Assembly (NCBI RefSeq): GCF_923079645.1
Contig: NZ_CAKLPY010000001.1
Span: forward strand, 930,001-994,000
Length of the DNA: 64,000 nt
Source of the DNA: Emticicia aquatica
GTDB taxonomy: Bacteria > Bacteroidota > Bacteroidia > Cytophagales > Spirosomataceae
Direction of reading: 5' to 3'
Position numbers and translations under genes: made by a program. Position 1 is the first letter of the stretch. Each line of letters opens with the position of its first letter. Shown piece after piece: positions 1 to 9,145 of this stretch. The notes beneath the pieces are model-generated. The model was not told the DNA's origin. It saw only the letters and a list, made by a program, of their open reading frames with translations, and searched no databases.

Positions 1-557
1 ATCGGATGAATTACTTTTAGAGCAATCTCTTCTTTTACTGCGTCCATTCCGCCAACATCCTTGAAAGCAATTTTAGGCTTTTCAAGGTCAGTATCAATAA
101 ACATTTGTTCAATTTCATCTACCCAATCATTGCTCAAAGCCAAACCTGATTCACGAATTTTCTTATTAAGAATATCTTCAAAATCAGCATCGTATAGATT
201 TGGATTTTCGTCCACAGCATTATCAAAAACTTGTTTTGCTTCTTTTAATTCATTGGTTTCTAATAAAACTTTAGCAAGAATGAGTGCTGCGTGAGCTTGA
301 TTGGGTTGATTGTCGAGTATTTCTTCGAGCAAAAATCTGGCAGTTGAGTAGTTTTTCAGGTGAAAAAAAGTATCTGCGAGGGAAATTTTTAACGCTATAT
401 TATCAGGTGAAAGTCGAATCGTTTCTTTGTATTCAGGTAAAGCTTCTTCGTAGCGAGCTAAATTAAATAATGAATCCGCAAGGAGTTTTCGTAGTGGTAA
501 ATTGTCAGGAGAAAATTTTAATGCCTCTCTAAAAGCATCAATTTGTTGTTGATTCAT
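1..557 (-). CDS. TPR-repeat AAA+ ATPase, N-terminal part (runs off left edge)
   Basis: Reading leftward from an ATG at 557, an open frame stays open to base 1, so only the first 185 codons are present. The start is MNQQQIDAFREALKFSP. The first ~120 residues are tetratricopeptide-like helical repeats (SPDN.PLR.LLADSLF..ARYEEAL, then a second and third copy). After a linker the frame enters IAFKDVGGMDAVKEEI near residues 163-178, the entry motif of Vps4/spastin-type AAA+ ATPases; the Walker motifs would lie outside the window. Known for the family: the AAA ring remodels or unfolds proteins and the TPRs recruit partners; substrates of this bacterial type are not established. A strong hairpin at 628-666 separates it from the SDR gene upstream. 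Confidence 0.8.
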   Translation of the reverse strand, partial: MNQQQIDAFREALKFSPDNLPLRKLLADSLFNLARYEEALPEYKETIRLSPDNIALKISLADTFFHLKNYSTARFLLEEILDNQPNQAHAALILAKVLLETNELKEAKQVFDNAVDENPNLYDADFEDILNKKIRESGLALSNDWVDEIEQMFIDTDLEKPKIAFKDVGGMDAVKEEIALKVIHP

Positions 558-627
558 TTTTTCGTTTTTGGATTTTTTTCAAAGATAAAAAAACGATTCA
601 TTAATGATTAGTTTTTTTGAATAAAAT

Positions 628-666
628 AAAGGCGTTCAAAATAAATCATTTATTTTGAACGCCTTT
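628..666 (-). terminator. Hairpin downstream of the SDR gene
   Basis: Perfect inverted repeat with 19-base arms (628-646 and 648-666) around one base, core GGCGTTCAAA/TTTGAACGCC. It lies 20 bases after the SDR stop codon and about 70 bases before the AAA+ gene start. Read leftward it ends in a T-rich run, so it probably ends the minus-strand operon coming from 6.5 kb. Confidence 0.8.
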
Positions 667-686
667 GCAAGAATAACTAAGTGATT

Positions 687-1448
687 CTATAAATTTATTC
701 CGCCAGATACTTCGATTCTTTGGCCGTTTACCCATCGACTTTGGTCAGAACATAAAAATGCAACAACACTTCCAATATCTTCGGCTTTGCCAACCCTTCC
801 CAACGCCGTTACAGAAGCTAAATAACCTTTTAGTTGAGCGTTATTTTTGATTCCTGCATTGTTAAAATCTGTTTCAATTGGGCCTGGAGCAACCACATTG
901 GCTCGAATTCCTCTTGGCCCCAACTCTTTGGCAATGTAACGAGTTAATGTTTCAACTGCACTTTTCATTGAGGCATAAATACTGTATCCAGGGTTTGCAA
1001 AACGCGTTGTCCCTGACGAAATATTGACTATCCCTCCACCATCATTCAGTAATGACAGCAGTTTTTGAGTTAGAAAATATACTCCCTTAAAATGTACATT
1101 AGTAAAATTATCAAAGTCAGCTTCGGTTGCATTGGCAAAGGAAATTGTAGCTCCCATTCCTGCATTATTGACTAAATAATCAATTTTTCTACCTTCAAAT
1201 GAGTTTAAAAGTGTTTCTGAAAGAGAGCTAACAAAATCATCAATACTACTAAAAATAGATAAATTTAGTTGAATTGCAACGGCTTTTCGCCCCATTGTTA
1301 CGATTTGAGCTACCACATCTTCGGCGTCAGAACTATTGTTGTTATAAGTAAGAATAATGTCTTTTCCTTGTTCGGCTAAACGTAAAACCATGTCTTTTCC
1401 TAATCCACGACTTCCGCCTGTAACTAATGCAATTTTTGTTATATCCAT
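687..1448 (-). CDS. SDR family NAD(P)-dependent oxidoreductase
   Basis: A 253-residue classical short-chain dehydrogenase/reductase, the usual length for the family. Visible motifs are the dinucleotide-binding TGGSRGLG (10-17), NNAG (94-97), the catalytic Ser near 144-145, and Tyr158-x3-Lys162 in YASMK, followed by the PGPIETDF loop. The glycine motif with a basic residue at 14 suggests NADP(H), but the substrate cannot be told. It is cytosolic and starts at an ATG 74 bases after the FUSC gene stop, on the same strand, so it may be the last gene of the upstream membrane-protein operon. Confidence 0.9.
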   Translation of the reverse strand: MDITKIALVTGGSRGLGKDMVLRLAEQGKDIILTYNNNSSDAEDVVAQIVTMGRKAVAIQLNLSIFSSIDDFVSSLSETLLNSFEGRKIDYLVNNAGMGATISFANATEADFDNFTNVHFKGVYFLTQKLLSLLNDGGGIVNISSGTTRFANPGYSIYASMKSAVETLTRYIAKELGPRGIRANVVAPGPIETDFNNAGIKNNAQLKGYLASVTALGRVGKAEDIGSVVAFLCSDQSRWVNGQRIEVSGGINL

Positions 1449-1522
1449 TGAATGTTTTGTTGAAAAATTTTCTTGGTTGAAATCTTTATCAAGAGAACTA
1501 CAATAAGTGTCTCTTAGTTTTT

Positions 1523-3709
1523 TTATAATTTGATTCGTTCAGAAATTTTACAAATATCATACGCTACTTTTTGGATATTCATAAATTGTTCGGGAATAAT
1601 AATCATATTTTCTTCGCTTTGTTCTTGGTTATTTTTATGCTTCAAAATCTGAATATTTTCTTTTGATATAAATGCACTTTTTTCAATAATTTTAATGCCT
1701 TCTTTGAGTAAATTTTCAGTATTCTGTGCTATATCTTGTAAGTTTTCAAAATCTGAAAGTTCTTCAAAATGCTCTCGCGAATACAAAGCAAGTGTAGCAA
1801 CATAAGAGGATAAAAGGTGATTCAAGACCGAAAATTTGTGTACTTCGTTGATACTTATTTGTTTATGTTTTGGTTCGGAAAACATCCTTTGAAAACTAGA
1901 AGCCAAGTTGGCACTTCTCACAAATACTTCTTTCCTAACTATTTTATAGGGAATTCGTTGATAATTTTCACCAAAATACATCTGAGAAACTTGATGATAA
2001 TAAGCCAAATTTGCCTCCAACATTTCAATTAGCGTTTTTTTAAGTTTTTCATGCTCCCAATTTGGCAACAAAACATAACTACCAATAAATGCAAGAACGC
2101 CACCAATTGCGGTGTCGTACACTCGTTCGATTAGCAATGCTCGACTTCCCATCCCCAAAAACTCGAAAAGTATCAGGATAAAAGGGGTCATAAAAACAAC
2201 GCTTATAAGATACGTTTTTCGTTGAAAACTATATGTTCCGAGCATACAAACCAATAAAATAGCAAATAACAAGCGATTATCGGTCACATAGTTGAGGATA
2301 ATCATACCGATGAAAGCACCTCCAATTGTGCCAATGAGCCTATCCAGATTGCGTTCTTTGGTGAGGCTGTAAGCGGGTTTCATAATGACCATGATTGTCA
2401 AAAGAATCCAGTTACTATGCAGAAGTTGAGTCGATTGAGCAATGATAAAACCAATCAGCATCATGCCAGAAACACGAAGAGCGTGTCTGAAATTTTCGGA
2501 TTTTAAGTTTAAATTTTCTAAAAAAGTATCTAAATCATATACTTGACTGTTGGTGAAAGCGGTCGTTTTTAAGTCATTTCTTGATAATTTTGCTTGTTCT
2601 TTTTCCTTAAAATAGCCATTTATTTTTTTGATTCGGAGAAGAATATTTTCAATATTAAACTCAATATTTTTTAATGCTTGTAAACCAATCACCGAAAAAG
2701 TTTCTTTGTTTGAAGGTTCATCATTTTGTTTGGAAAGCGTATCAATACTAAATTTAAGCGTTTGTAGTTTGCGATTTAGAAGAAGGTTGATTTCGGGTTT
2801 ACTGCCATCTTTGAGTGAAATACTAATGTATTCCATTTGTTCTGCCAAAAGATTAAGGATGTTTTCAAAATCAATCAAAATGCCAGTATGGTCAAATTGT
2901 TTATGCAGTTTTTGATAATTAAAAAACGTGGACATGATTTGTTCATACAAATCAACCATATCGACAAAAATAACCAGTAATAATCGTCCTTCCTGCGAAT
3001 TTTCTTGTACAATTTTTTGATTTTTAAAAAGCTGTTCACGCACCGCATCTAGCTTTTCATTGACAGTTATTTGGGCTTCTATGAGTTTTTTATAATTTTC
3101 ATCATAATCCATGTTTTCTTTATAAAAGCCCGCTTTTATTCGCATAAAACCTGCAATTTCCATCACTGATTCTGCTAAAGAAAGCCTTGCTAGTCGATAC
3201 GGCATAATCTGATAAATAGATAAACTCAGCAAAGAATACCAAAAACCACCGAGAAAAATATAAAGTGAATAAAACAAAATCTCATTCACAGGGCGAATAT
3301 CATCAATGCCAATTATCATCACCAATAAAGCAGCTACCCCCATCGAGGTGGCTCTTGTACCATAGACATAAAACATTGAAAAAATGAAACTTAGCACAAC
3401 AATCAATGCTCCTAAAAGGTAAATCGAGCCGCTACAAAGACTTGTTAGTAAAGATATAATTGTTACTAAAACCATTGTTAAAAACATGGCATTGCGTCTA
3501 TGAGTAATTGGCCCTGGCGTATCAGCAATACTCGTACAAACGGCTCCTAAAGACAAAGAAATGCCAATTTTAAGTAAACCAAATTGGGCAAGTACCAAAC
3601 TTGGGAAAACGACGCCAAAAGTTATCCGTAAGCCATCGCCGAAGTATTGGCTAAGAACGAAATTTTTGATTTCGCTAGGAATCTTTTTTGGAGAAAAATG
3701 TAGGTTCAT
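1523..3709 (-). CDS. FUSC family (YccS/aromatic acid exporter-like) inner membrane protein
   Basis: A 728-residue membrane protein with two clusters of transmembrane helices, about residues 20-175 and 405-550, each followed by a long soluble, helix-rich stretch. This twofold layout and the segment SNWILLTIMVIMKP followed by ERNLDRLIGT match the fusaric-acid-resistance/FUSC_2 superfamily (YccS, YhfK, AaeB). Family members are thought to export aromatic acids or small toxic compounds; substrate and direction are not shown here. The ATG is 9 bases from the end of the hemolysin III-like gene, so the two are co-transcribed. Confidence 0.8.
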   Translation of the reverse strand: MNLHFSPKKIPSEIKNFVLSQYFGDGLRITFGVVFPSLVLAQFGLLKIGISLSLGAVCTSIADTPGPITHRRNAMFLTMVLVTIISLLTSLCSGSIYLLGALIVVLSFIFSMFYVYGTRATSMGVAALLVMIIGIDDIRPVNEILFYSLYIFLGGFWYSLLSLSIYQIMPYRLARLSLAESVMEIAGFMRIKAGFYKENMDYDENYKKLIEAQITVNEKLDAVREQLFKNQKIVQENSQEGRLLLVIFVDMVDLYEQIMSTFFNYQKLHKQFDHTGILIDFENILNLLAEQMEYISISLKDGSKPEINLLLNRKLQTLKFSIDTLSKQNDEPSNKETFSVIGLQALKNIEFNIENILLRIKKINGYFKEKEQAKLSRNDLKTTAFTNSQVYDLDTFLENLNLKSENFRHALRVSGMMLIGFIIAQSTQLLHSNWILLTIMVIMKPAYSLTKERNLDRLIGTIGGAFIGMIILNYVTDNRLLFAILLVCMLGTYSFQRKTYLISVVFMTPFILILFEFLGMGSRALLIERVYDTAIGGVLAFIGSYVLLPNWEHEKLKKTLIEMLEANLAYYHQVSQMYFGENYQRIPYKIVRKEVFVRSANLASSFQRMFSEPKHKQISINEVHKFSVLNHLLSSYVATLALYSREHFEELSDFENLQDIAQNTENLLKEGIKIIEKSAFISKENIQILKHKNNQEQSEENMIIIPEQFMNIQKVAYDICKISERIKL

Positions 3710-3718
3710 GCGAAATAA

Positions 3719-4348
3719 TTAAATGGCTACCAAAATGCCAAAATAATGAAAAATTGCAGCAAAAAACACAAACAAATGCCAAATAAAATGATTGTATGGG
3801 ATTTTTTGGTTTTGATAGAAAATAACACCAATCAGATAACTTAAGCCTCCAGCAATAAGAAAATAGATAGATTTATTAGGTAGTTGCGTCCAAAAATCAG
3901 AATCGATGAAGAAAACTAAACAGCCAATAAATATATAAATTAAGGTAGATAATAAGCGAAATTTTCCAGTATAAAAAATCTTTTTTAAAACACCCAAAGC
4001 TATGAGAGACCATTGTATAATAAAAAACCAAAAGGCCGTATTTGAAGGTGTAAATAAGATAATAAATGGTGCGTATGTGCCACCAATTAAGAAAAAAATG
4101 CTGATATGGTCGAAAATTCGTAGCGTTTTTTTTACTAATGGGTTAGCAAATGCATGGTATAATGTTGAAAAAGTAAACATTAAAAGTAATGAAAAACAGT
4201 AAAATGCCACCGAAAAAGTAAGAATAGAATCAGATTTTTGCACAACTAATGCAATCAATATAGGTGAGGCAATAATTGTAAATAAAATACCTAAACCGTG
4301 AGAAATAGCGTTAGCCAATTCTGTTTTTATTTCCGAAGGTGTGTTCAT
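3719..4348 (-). CDS. trhA: Hemolysin III / TrhA family membrane protein (PAQR superfamily)
   Basis: A 209-residue protein with seven predicted transmembrane helices. The family signature is clear: NAISHGLG near the N-terminus (His17), S61-x3-H65 in STLYH, D80-H81 in FDHIS, GTYAPF, and the C-terminal His187, His191 and His201. These conserved His/Asp residues form the metal site seen in PAQR proteins. Bacterial relatives influence membrane fluidity or energy state; the old name hemolysin III does not prove haemolysis. It sits 18 bases after the upstream membrane-protein gene and 9 before the FUSC gene, inside one operon. Confidence 0.85.
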   Translation of the reverse strand: MNTPSEIKTELANAISHGLGILFTIIASPILIALVVQKSDSILTFSVAFYCFSLLLMFTFSTLYHAFANPLVKKTLRIFDHISIFFLIGGTYAPFIILFTPSNTAFWFFIIQWSLIALGVLKKIFYTGKFRLLSTLIYIFIGCLVFFIDSDFWTQLPNKSIYFLIAGGLSYLIGVIFYQNQKIPYNHFIWHLFVFFAAIFHYFGILVAI

Positions 4349-4366
4349 TTGATTGTTTTTATATTT

Positions 4367-5524
4367 TTAATACTTGCTTCCTGCACCGCCACCACCAAAA
4401 TCGCCTTTGCCAAATTGTGTTTTTTCAGAATGATTGGGTTGTTGAATTACTTGATTAATGATAAATGCTTCTAAATTTTGAAACTTGTTTGTATCATTTG
4501 GCTCGTAAGTTAGACCAAATTTGGGAAGTTTTAGTATTCTAATTGTTAAAACTGAAAACAAAATAAGTAATGTTCCGCCTATTGACAATGCCCATTCGAG
4601 TGGTAAAACTGAAAAATATTGTCGATATGTGAAAATAGAAAAAGCAAATGCTAATATTCCAACGATCAAGAGTTTTCTGTCATGTTTTTGTAAGCCACGT
4701 ACAATATAAAATAGAGGAATTGCCACCGAAAAAAAATAAAATAAGGGTGCAAAGTCAATTTGTACAGAAACTGATAAACCATTTAACGTCGCATTTCCTT
4801 CTCGAACTACCAAATAGTTACCACCTAAATAGAACGTCATTAAAGTCAAAATTTCTATAATGTCTTGACAGTCAGTATAATAAGATGAGTTTGTTCGCTT
4901 TCTCCAAATATGTATTAAAACATAACTTCCTATCGAAACAAGCATTATTATAAAGGGGATAATTACTTTGCCAATCGGAAATTTGGTTATGACTGAAAAC
5001 CATAATGCAACCCAAGTTAAATAAATGGCAATGGCCACTAGTGGGTCGGCATAACGAAGTAAAGATGGTAATAATATGACAAGACTAAAGGCTAGATAAG
5101 CCCAAAAAGGCAAATTAAATTCGGTTATTGCTACAAAAAAAGTAATCAACGCACAAAGCATTGCATAAAGTAAGGCATTATCTACTCCAGAGCGATAAAA
5201 ATTATTTTTTTTGATGAAAAATTCAAGAAAATAAAAGAAAATACCAGAATAAATGAGGCAAATTATTGCAAAATTTTGAGTCGATTCTGAAAAAAAACTT
5301 GCAAAAAAAATAGAAACAAAACCTATCCCTGCCGAAGCGACAATGTTTGTAAATAAAAATAATCCAACTTTTATAAAAATATTTGAACGATGAAATTCAA
5401 CTGGAAAAAGCGTTTGAGCAATCTCAAATTGTTCGTCATTCAACATTTTTTGTTTGTGCCAGTTTTTGATAAATACTTGATTATCAATATTTTCTACCCA
5501 AATTTCGTTGTATGCTTTTTTCAT
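4367..5524 (-). CDS. Multi-spanning membrane protein of unknown function
   Basis: A 385-residue protein with a soluble N-terminus of about 50 residues, then roughly ten to eleven hydrophobic helices, then a soluble tail ending in a glycine-rich GKGDFGGGGAG stretch. Its N-terminal helix-turn before the first membrane span resembles that of the adjacent upstream protein and DUF2157-type proteins, but I do not recognise it with confidence. The start overlaps the upstream stop by 4 bases (ATGA), a sign of translational coupling, so the two probably act together. Confidence 0.7.
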   Translation of the reverse strand: MKKAYNEIWVENIDNQVFIKNWHKQKMLNDEQFEIAQTLFPVEFHRSNIFIKVGLFLFTNIVASAGIGFVSIFFASFFSESTQNFAIICLIYSGIFFYFLEFFIKKNNFYRSGVDNALLYAMLCALITFFVAITEFNLPFWAYLAFSLVILLPSLLRYADPLVAIAIYLTWVALWFSVITKFPIGKVIIPFIIMLVSIGSYVLIHIWRKRTNSSYYTDCQDIIEILTLMTFYLGGNYLVVREGNATLNGLSVSVQIDFAPLFYFFSVAIPLFYIVRGLQKHDRKLLIVGILAFAFSIFTYRQYFSVLPLEWALSIGGTLLILFSVLTIRILKLPKFGLTYEPNDTNKFQNLEAFIINQVIQQPNHSEKTQFGKGDFGGGGAGSKY

Positions 5525-6489
5525 TTTTTTAGTCCGATGATTTTTTTGATTTTGATTAAAAATAAAACAACACCAGCTCCTGTCAACATAAAATACAGCA
5601 TAAACAAGAATGGGTCTAATTGCTCAGGAAGTATTTTGAAAGCAGCATATGTAAATGCAATGTATCCGTAAATAACGCCCATTAGTAGAAAAATATAGGA
5701 GTGCATTTGACGAGCGTAAATGATGCTCGCAAAAGTTAAAACTCCGACCGAAATGAAGTAAATGATTTTTAAATCGAATGAAAATAGCCCTGATAAAGCA
5801 GCCACAAATGCTAAATTACCACCTAAAAGAAAATAAGTAAAAGAGAAATGTTTTTTCAAATTTCGTTGTTCAGCAATCCAACCAAAAAAAAGGAGAAAAA
5901 CACCTAATAATAGAGCCGTTACAACTAGGTTTTGACTATTAAAATCGTTTGCTTCCCATAGTTTTACAGGGGTAATGCTGACTCCAACGCCCGATGCTAA
6001 GGCCGTAATAGCCATTGAAAGAACGCCTCGGTGGTCGAATCGGTATGCACAGACGAAAAACAAGATAGCTGGTAAAAACGCAGATAAACCATAGCGGTTG
6101 CCAAAAATAGAATATTGATATTGAAGATAACCTTCGAGCGTCAGAAACGTAAGGCAACCACCAACCAAAGCAAAATCTTCAAGGTTACTTGTTTCTGCGG
6201 CTTCCTGCCAATGAAAGGTCTTTCGGTGTAAAAAAGCATAATAAAAACAACCGAAGCAGACTAACGCAATCAGGCCAATAATAGCATTATGGCCAATTGT
6301 GTCAATATTTTTGTAAACCAATACCCCTAAACCAGTACTCAAAAACGTGATTCCCAAGTAAAGTAACGAGCGTAATTCCCAGTGAATGGAAAATAGTTTT
6401 GTGGTTTCAGTTGAATCGATCTGAGTAGCTTGTTTTTCTGAAATAATACCTTTTTCGGTCAATAAGCCAAGTAAATTTTGGTAGGTCAT
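5521..6489 (-). CDS. DUF2157-like multi-spanning membrane protein
   Basis: A 322-residue protein. Residues 1-40 are soluble (LLGLLTEKGIISEKQA, the type of short helical head seen in DUF2157 proteins), followed by about nine to ten hydrophobic segments to the end. No catalytic motif is visible. It is the first gene of the operon reading left through the 385-residue partner, TrhA-like, FUSC and possibly SDR genes; all but the last are within 18 bases of each other. A good Bacteroidota-type promoter lies about 40 bases upstream. Function unknown. Confidence 0.65.
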   Translation of the reverse strand: MTYQNLLGLLTEKGIISEKQATQIDSTETTKLFSIHWELRSLLYLGITFLSTGLGVLVYKNIDTIGHNAIIGLIALVCFGCFYYAFLHRKTFHWQEAAETSNLEDFALVGGCLTFLTLEGYLQYQYSIFGNRYGLSAFLPAILFFVCAYRFDHRGVLSMAITALASGVGVSITPVKLWEANDFNSQNLVVTALLLGVFLLFFGWIAEQRNLKKHFSFTYFLLGGNLAFVAALSGLFSFDLKIIYFISVGVLTFASIIYARQMHSYIFLLMGVIYGYIAFTYAAFKILPEQLDPFLFMLYFMLTGAGVVLFLIKIKKIIGLKK

Positions 6490-6529
6490 AAGTAGTTAAG
6501 GTTTTTTTTTCACCCTTGATAAAGATTAA

Positions 6530-6561
6530 TAAATGTACTAAATGTTTGTTCAAACGCAAAA
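6530..6561 (-). promoter_or_regulatory. Promoter of the membrane-protein operon (sigma-A type of Bacteroidota)
   Basis: On the minus strand TTTTG (6561-6557) is followed after exactly 19 bases by TACATTTA (6537-6530), one mismatch from the consensus TAnnTTTG. Transcription would begin near 6523, about 35 bases before the ATG at 6489. The spacer contains a small inverted repeat, GTTTG-TT-CAAAC (6544-6555). Confidence 0.55.
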
Positions 6562-6761
6562 TCTTGCCAACTCTAGCAAGCACTTTCGATAGCAACATTC
6601 AAAAACTTTTGAGAGTCATACAACCTTTTTTGATAATTTGGCATTAGATTGATAATTACATTTATTGTTGAAAATGTTTTATAAAATCATTGATTAAGAC
6701 AATTTGAATGCTGCTTTTTTATTAAAAATTTAGTTTTACTTTTATAATAACACACGAAAAC

Positions 6762-8063
6762 ATGAAAAATATAACTCTTTTAGTACTCGCAATTTTATTT
6801 TTAAATGGCTGTTCAAAAAAAATCGATGAAAACCCAACACCAATTTCGGGTGAAACTTTATTGACACAAAATGCAGCCGAACTCAATAAACTCATCGTTC
6901 CGATGCAGCATGAACCCTTAAATTTGAGTGATGCCGAATTAGCTTATTTTGATGATTTGAAATCAGCTCAAATTATTGGATTAGGAGAAGCTACGCATGG
7001 TTCAAAGGAGTTTTTTCAGATGAAACACCGACTTTTTAAATATTTTGTTGAGCATTTTAATCATAAAGTTTTTGCCTTTGAAATGGATTTTTCAGAATCA
7101 TTAATCTTTGATGAATACTTGCAAACTGGCAATGGTGATATTGAAAAGTTGATGAAAGAAAAAATGTATTTTTGGACTTGGAATACCTCTGAAGTGAAAG
7201 ATTTATTGGTCTGGATGAAAGATTATAACATCGGTAAATCCTCAAAAGAAAGGCTTCATATTTATGGTGTTGATTGCCAGACTTTCAGATATAATGTACC
7301 CGAACTGATAAAAAGAGTTTCAGTAATTGATGCAAAAATGGGACAAGAAATTTCAAATTTATTAACTGACTTAAATGTAGATAAATTTGAAGGAAAGAAG
7401 GCTAATATATTGTTAGTCAACGAATTAATTAAAAATAATAAGGCTAGTTTGACTCTTAAAAGTTCTTCAACCGAATACGATTTTATTGAGCATATTGCCG
7501 ATATTATTGTACAAACTGAAACAGATTTAACCAGTAATAACCAAGAAAACAGAGATTTGTTTATGGCTGAAAATACCATTTGGTTAAAAAAACATACAGC
7601 ATATCCGATGTCAGTTTGGGCTCATAATGCACACATTAAAAACACTGAAAGTTCGAACGCATCAGATAGAATGATGGGCTATCATATCAACAATAAACTA
7701 CAAGGTGGCTATAGCACGATTGGGTTTTCGTTTGCTGAAGGAAGTGTAACGGCAGTAGATTCTGAAAGTAACAAATTAGGGTATTATAATTTTGGTATAA
7801 ATTCTTTTACGGGATATTCAAACGAACTTTTATCAAAAGCAAAGACACCTAACTTTTTTTATAAAACAGCTATTGTTTATCGAAATGCTGGTTTGCATAC
7901 ATATTTTGACAATACACCTTTTTATCAAATTGGTGCGGTATTTTACGCAAAACCGATGACACCTGATGTCAAAGTTTACGTTCCATTATTGGAAGTTAAT
8001 TATAATTATGTGATTCACATTAATAAAACCACAAATTCGGATAATTACTGGCTCAGAAAATGA
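6762..8063 (+). CDS. Erythromycin esterase-like lipoprotein
   Basis: A 433-residue protein beginning with a lipoprotein signal (LAILFLNGC, lipidated Cys at 18), so it is probably anchored in a membrane facing the periplasm. The body matches the erythromycin-esterase/EreA-like superfamily: GLGEATHG with His79, Glu107 in AFEMDF, and WAHNAHI with His288 and His291, the residues around the metal-independent hydrolase centre. True Ere enzymes open the lactone of macrolides; most Bacteroidota relatives have no proven substrate, and being an exported lipoprotein makes a different ester substrate equally likely. It is convergent with the kinase-fold gene on its right. Confidence 0.8.
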   Translation: MKNITLLVLAILFLNGCSKKIDENPTPISGETLLTQNAAELNKLIVPMQHEPLNLSDAELAYFDDLKSAQIIGLGEATHGSKEFFQMKHRLFKYFVEHFNHKVFAFEMDFSESLIFDEYLQTGNGDIEKLMKEKMYFWTWNTSEVKDLLVWMKDYNIGKSSKERLHIYGVDCQTFRYNVPELIKRVSVIDAKMGQEISNLLTDLNVDKFEGKKANILLVNELIKNNKASLTLKSSSTEYDFIEHIADIIVQTETDLTSNNQENRDLFMAENTIWLKKHTAYPMSVWAHNAHIKNTESSNASDRMMGYHINNKLQGGYSTIGFSFAEGSVTAVDSESNKLGYYNFGINSFTGYSNELLSKAKTPNFFYKTAIVYRNAGLHTYFDNTPFYQIGAVFYAKPMTPDVKVYVPLLEVNYNYVIHINKTTNSDNYWLRK

Positions 8064-8089
8064 AGCTAAAACTTATCAATGCTTTTAAA

Positions 8090-9088
8090 TTAACCTAGTT
8101 TATTCAATTCAAAATATCTTTTTACGAGCAAATTAATAAATCTTTTTAAGTAAGTTTCGTTAAGAAATGTATTCGACCAATTGTCAAATCTTTGACATTG
8201 AATGCCGAGATAAAAGAAATACAAACTAACACCAAGCATCGGAATAATTCGTTTTTCTTCATCGGTTATTTTGGTTATTGATTCGTATCCATTAAGAAAA
8301 TTCTTGATTTTAGATTGACAAACAGCCTCGTCTTTTTCAGTACTATTTAGCTGCAAAATATAGTAGGCAATGTCCATGCAAAGCAGACCATTTCCGCAAA
8401 AATCAAAGTCGAAAATTGTAATTTTATTATCTTTTGTAATGTTGAGATTATCAAACCAAATATCTAAATGAACAGCTCCTTTTCTTACTAAATTAACATC
8501 AATTTTCGAAAACTCATCAATTAAATATTGTTGAGTTTTTTTCATGAAATCCATTTCTTCTGAATCATTTGGCAAGAAATTTTCAATGTAATTTAGAGAG
8601 TCAATGAGTAGAATTTGTGGAGAATATTGAACTCTTTCAAGATTGAATTGCAAAGTAATTTGGTGAATTTGGGCCATTAATTGACCTACTTTAAAGTGTG
8701 TTTCTTCTGAAAAATTAAGAAGTTTTTCACCTTTTGCAAACGAAAACATCAGCCCTAATCTTTCACCTTCAGGGGCGTTTATACTTTGAATATAGTTTTT
8801 GTTTTTGTCGAAAATTGGGTGAGAAATCGAAATTTCCTGAGCTTTTAAGGTATTTAAAAGCCTAATTTCTTCTAAAATCTCAACTTCTGTTCGCCAATTT
8901 AGGCTATAAACCCTAAATATAAATTTTTCTACACCACTTTGAACTAAATATGTATGGTTGATTCCTGTTTTTAGCAAATTACATTGTGTATTTCCGCTAA
9001 AACAATATTTTTCCTTCAGAAATGAAGCAAGATGAACCGTAGAAAGGTTTGAACTGATTACAGGAAAATGAGACATTTTATAAAACAA
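8090..9088 (-). CDS. APH-fold phosphotransferase (aminoglycoside phosphotransferase/ThrB-like family)
   Basis: A 332-residue soluble protein with the protein-kinase-like fold of the phosphotransferase enzyme family: an N-lobe (INHTYLVQ, then KFIFRVY) and the catalytic loop HLDIWFDN (His207, Asp209, Asn214), followed by the metal-binding IFDFDFCG (Asp227). This family includes aminoglycoside kinases, homoserine kinase type II, choline kinase and SrkA; nothing in the sequence selects one, and small-metabolite phosphorylation is the safest reading. It lies 57 bases upstream of the glgE stop codon side but is read in the same direction, after glgE. Confidence 0.8.
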   Translation of the reverse strand: MFYKMSHFPVISSNLSTVHLASFLKEKYCFSGNTQCNLLKTGINHTYLVQSGVEKFIFRVYSLNWRTEVEILEEIRLLNTLKAQEISISHPIFDKNKNYIQSINAPEGERLGLMFSFAKGEKLLNFSEETHFKVGQLMAQIHQITLQFNLERVQYSPQILLIDSLNYIENFLPNDSEEMDFMKKTQQYLIDEFSKIDVNLVRKGAVHLDIWFDNLNITKDNKITIFDFDFCGNGLLCMDIAYYILQLNSTEKDEAVCQSKIKNFLNGYESITKITDEEKRIIPMLGVSLYFFYLGIQCQRFDNWSNTFLNETYLKRFINLLVKRYFELNKLG

Positions 9089-9145
9089 TTCTCCGAATTA
9101 GGGTTAATAAATTTAACAATTCGAAGAATTGTTCTACAAAAAAAA

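Noticed and set aside
9115-9133. Inverted repeat AACAATTC-GAA-GAATTGTT between glgE and the kinase gene
   Set aside because: AT-rich stem with no T run on the minus strand; not convincing as terminator or operator.
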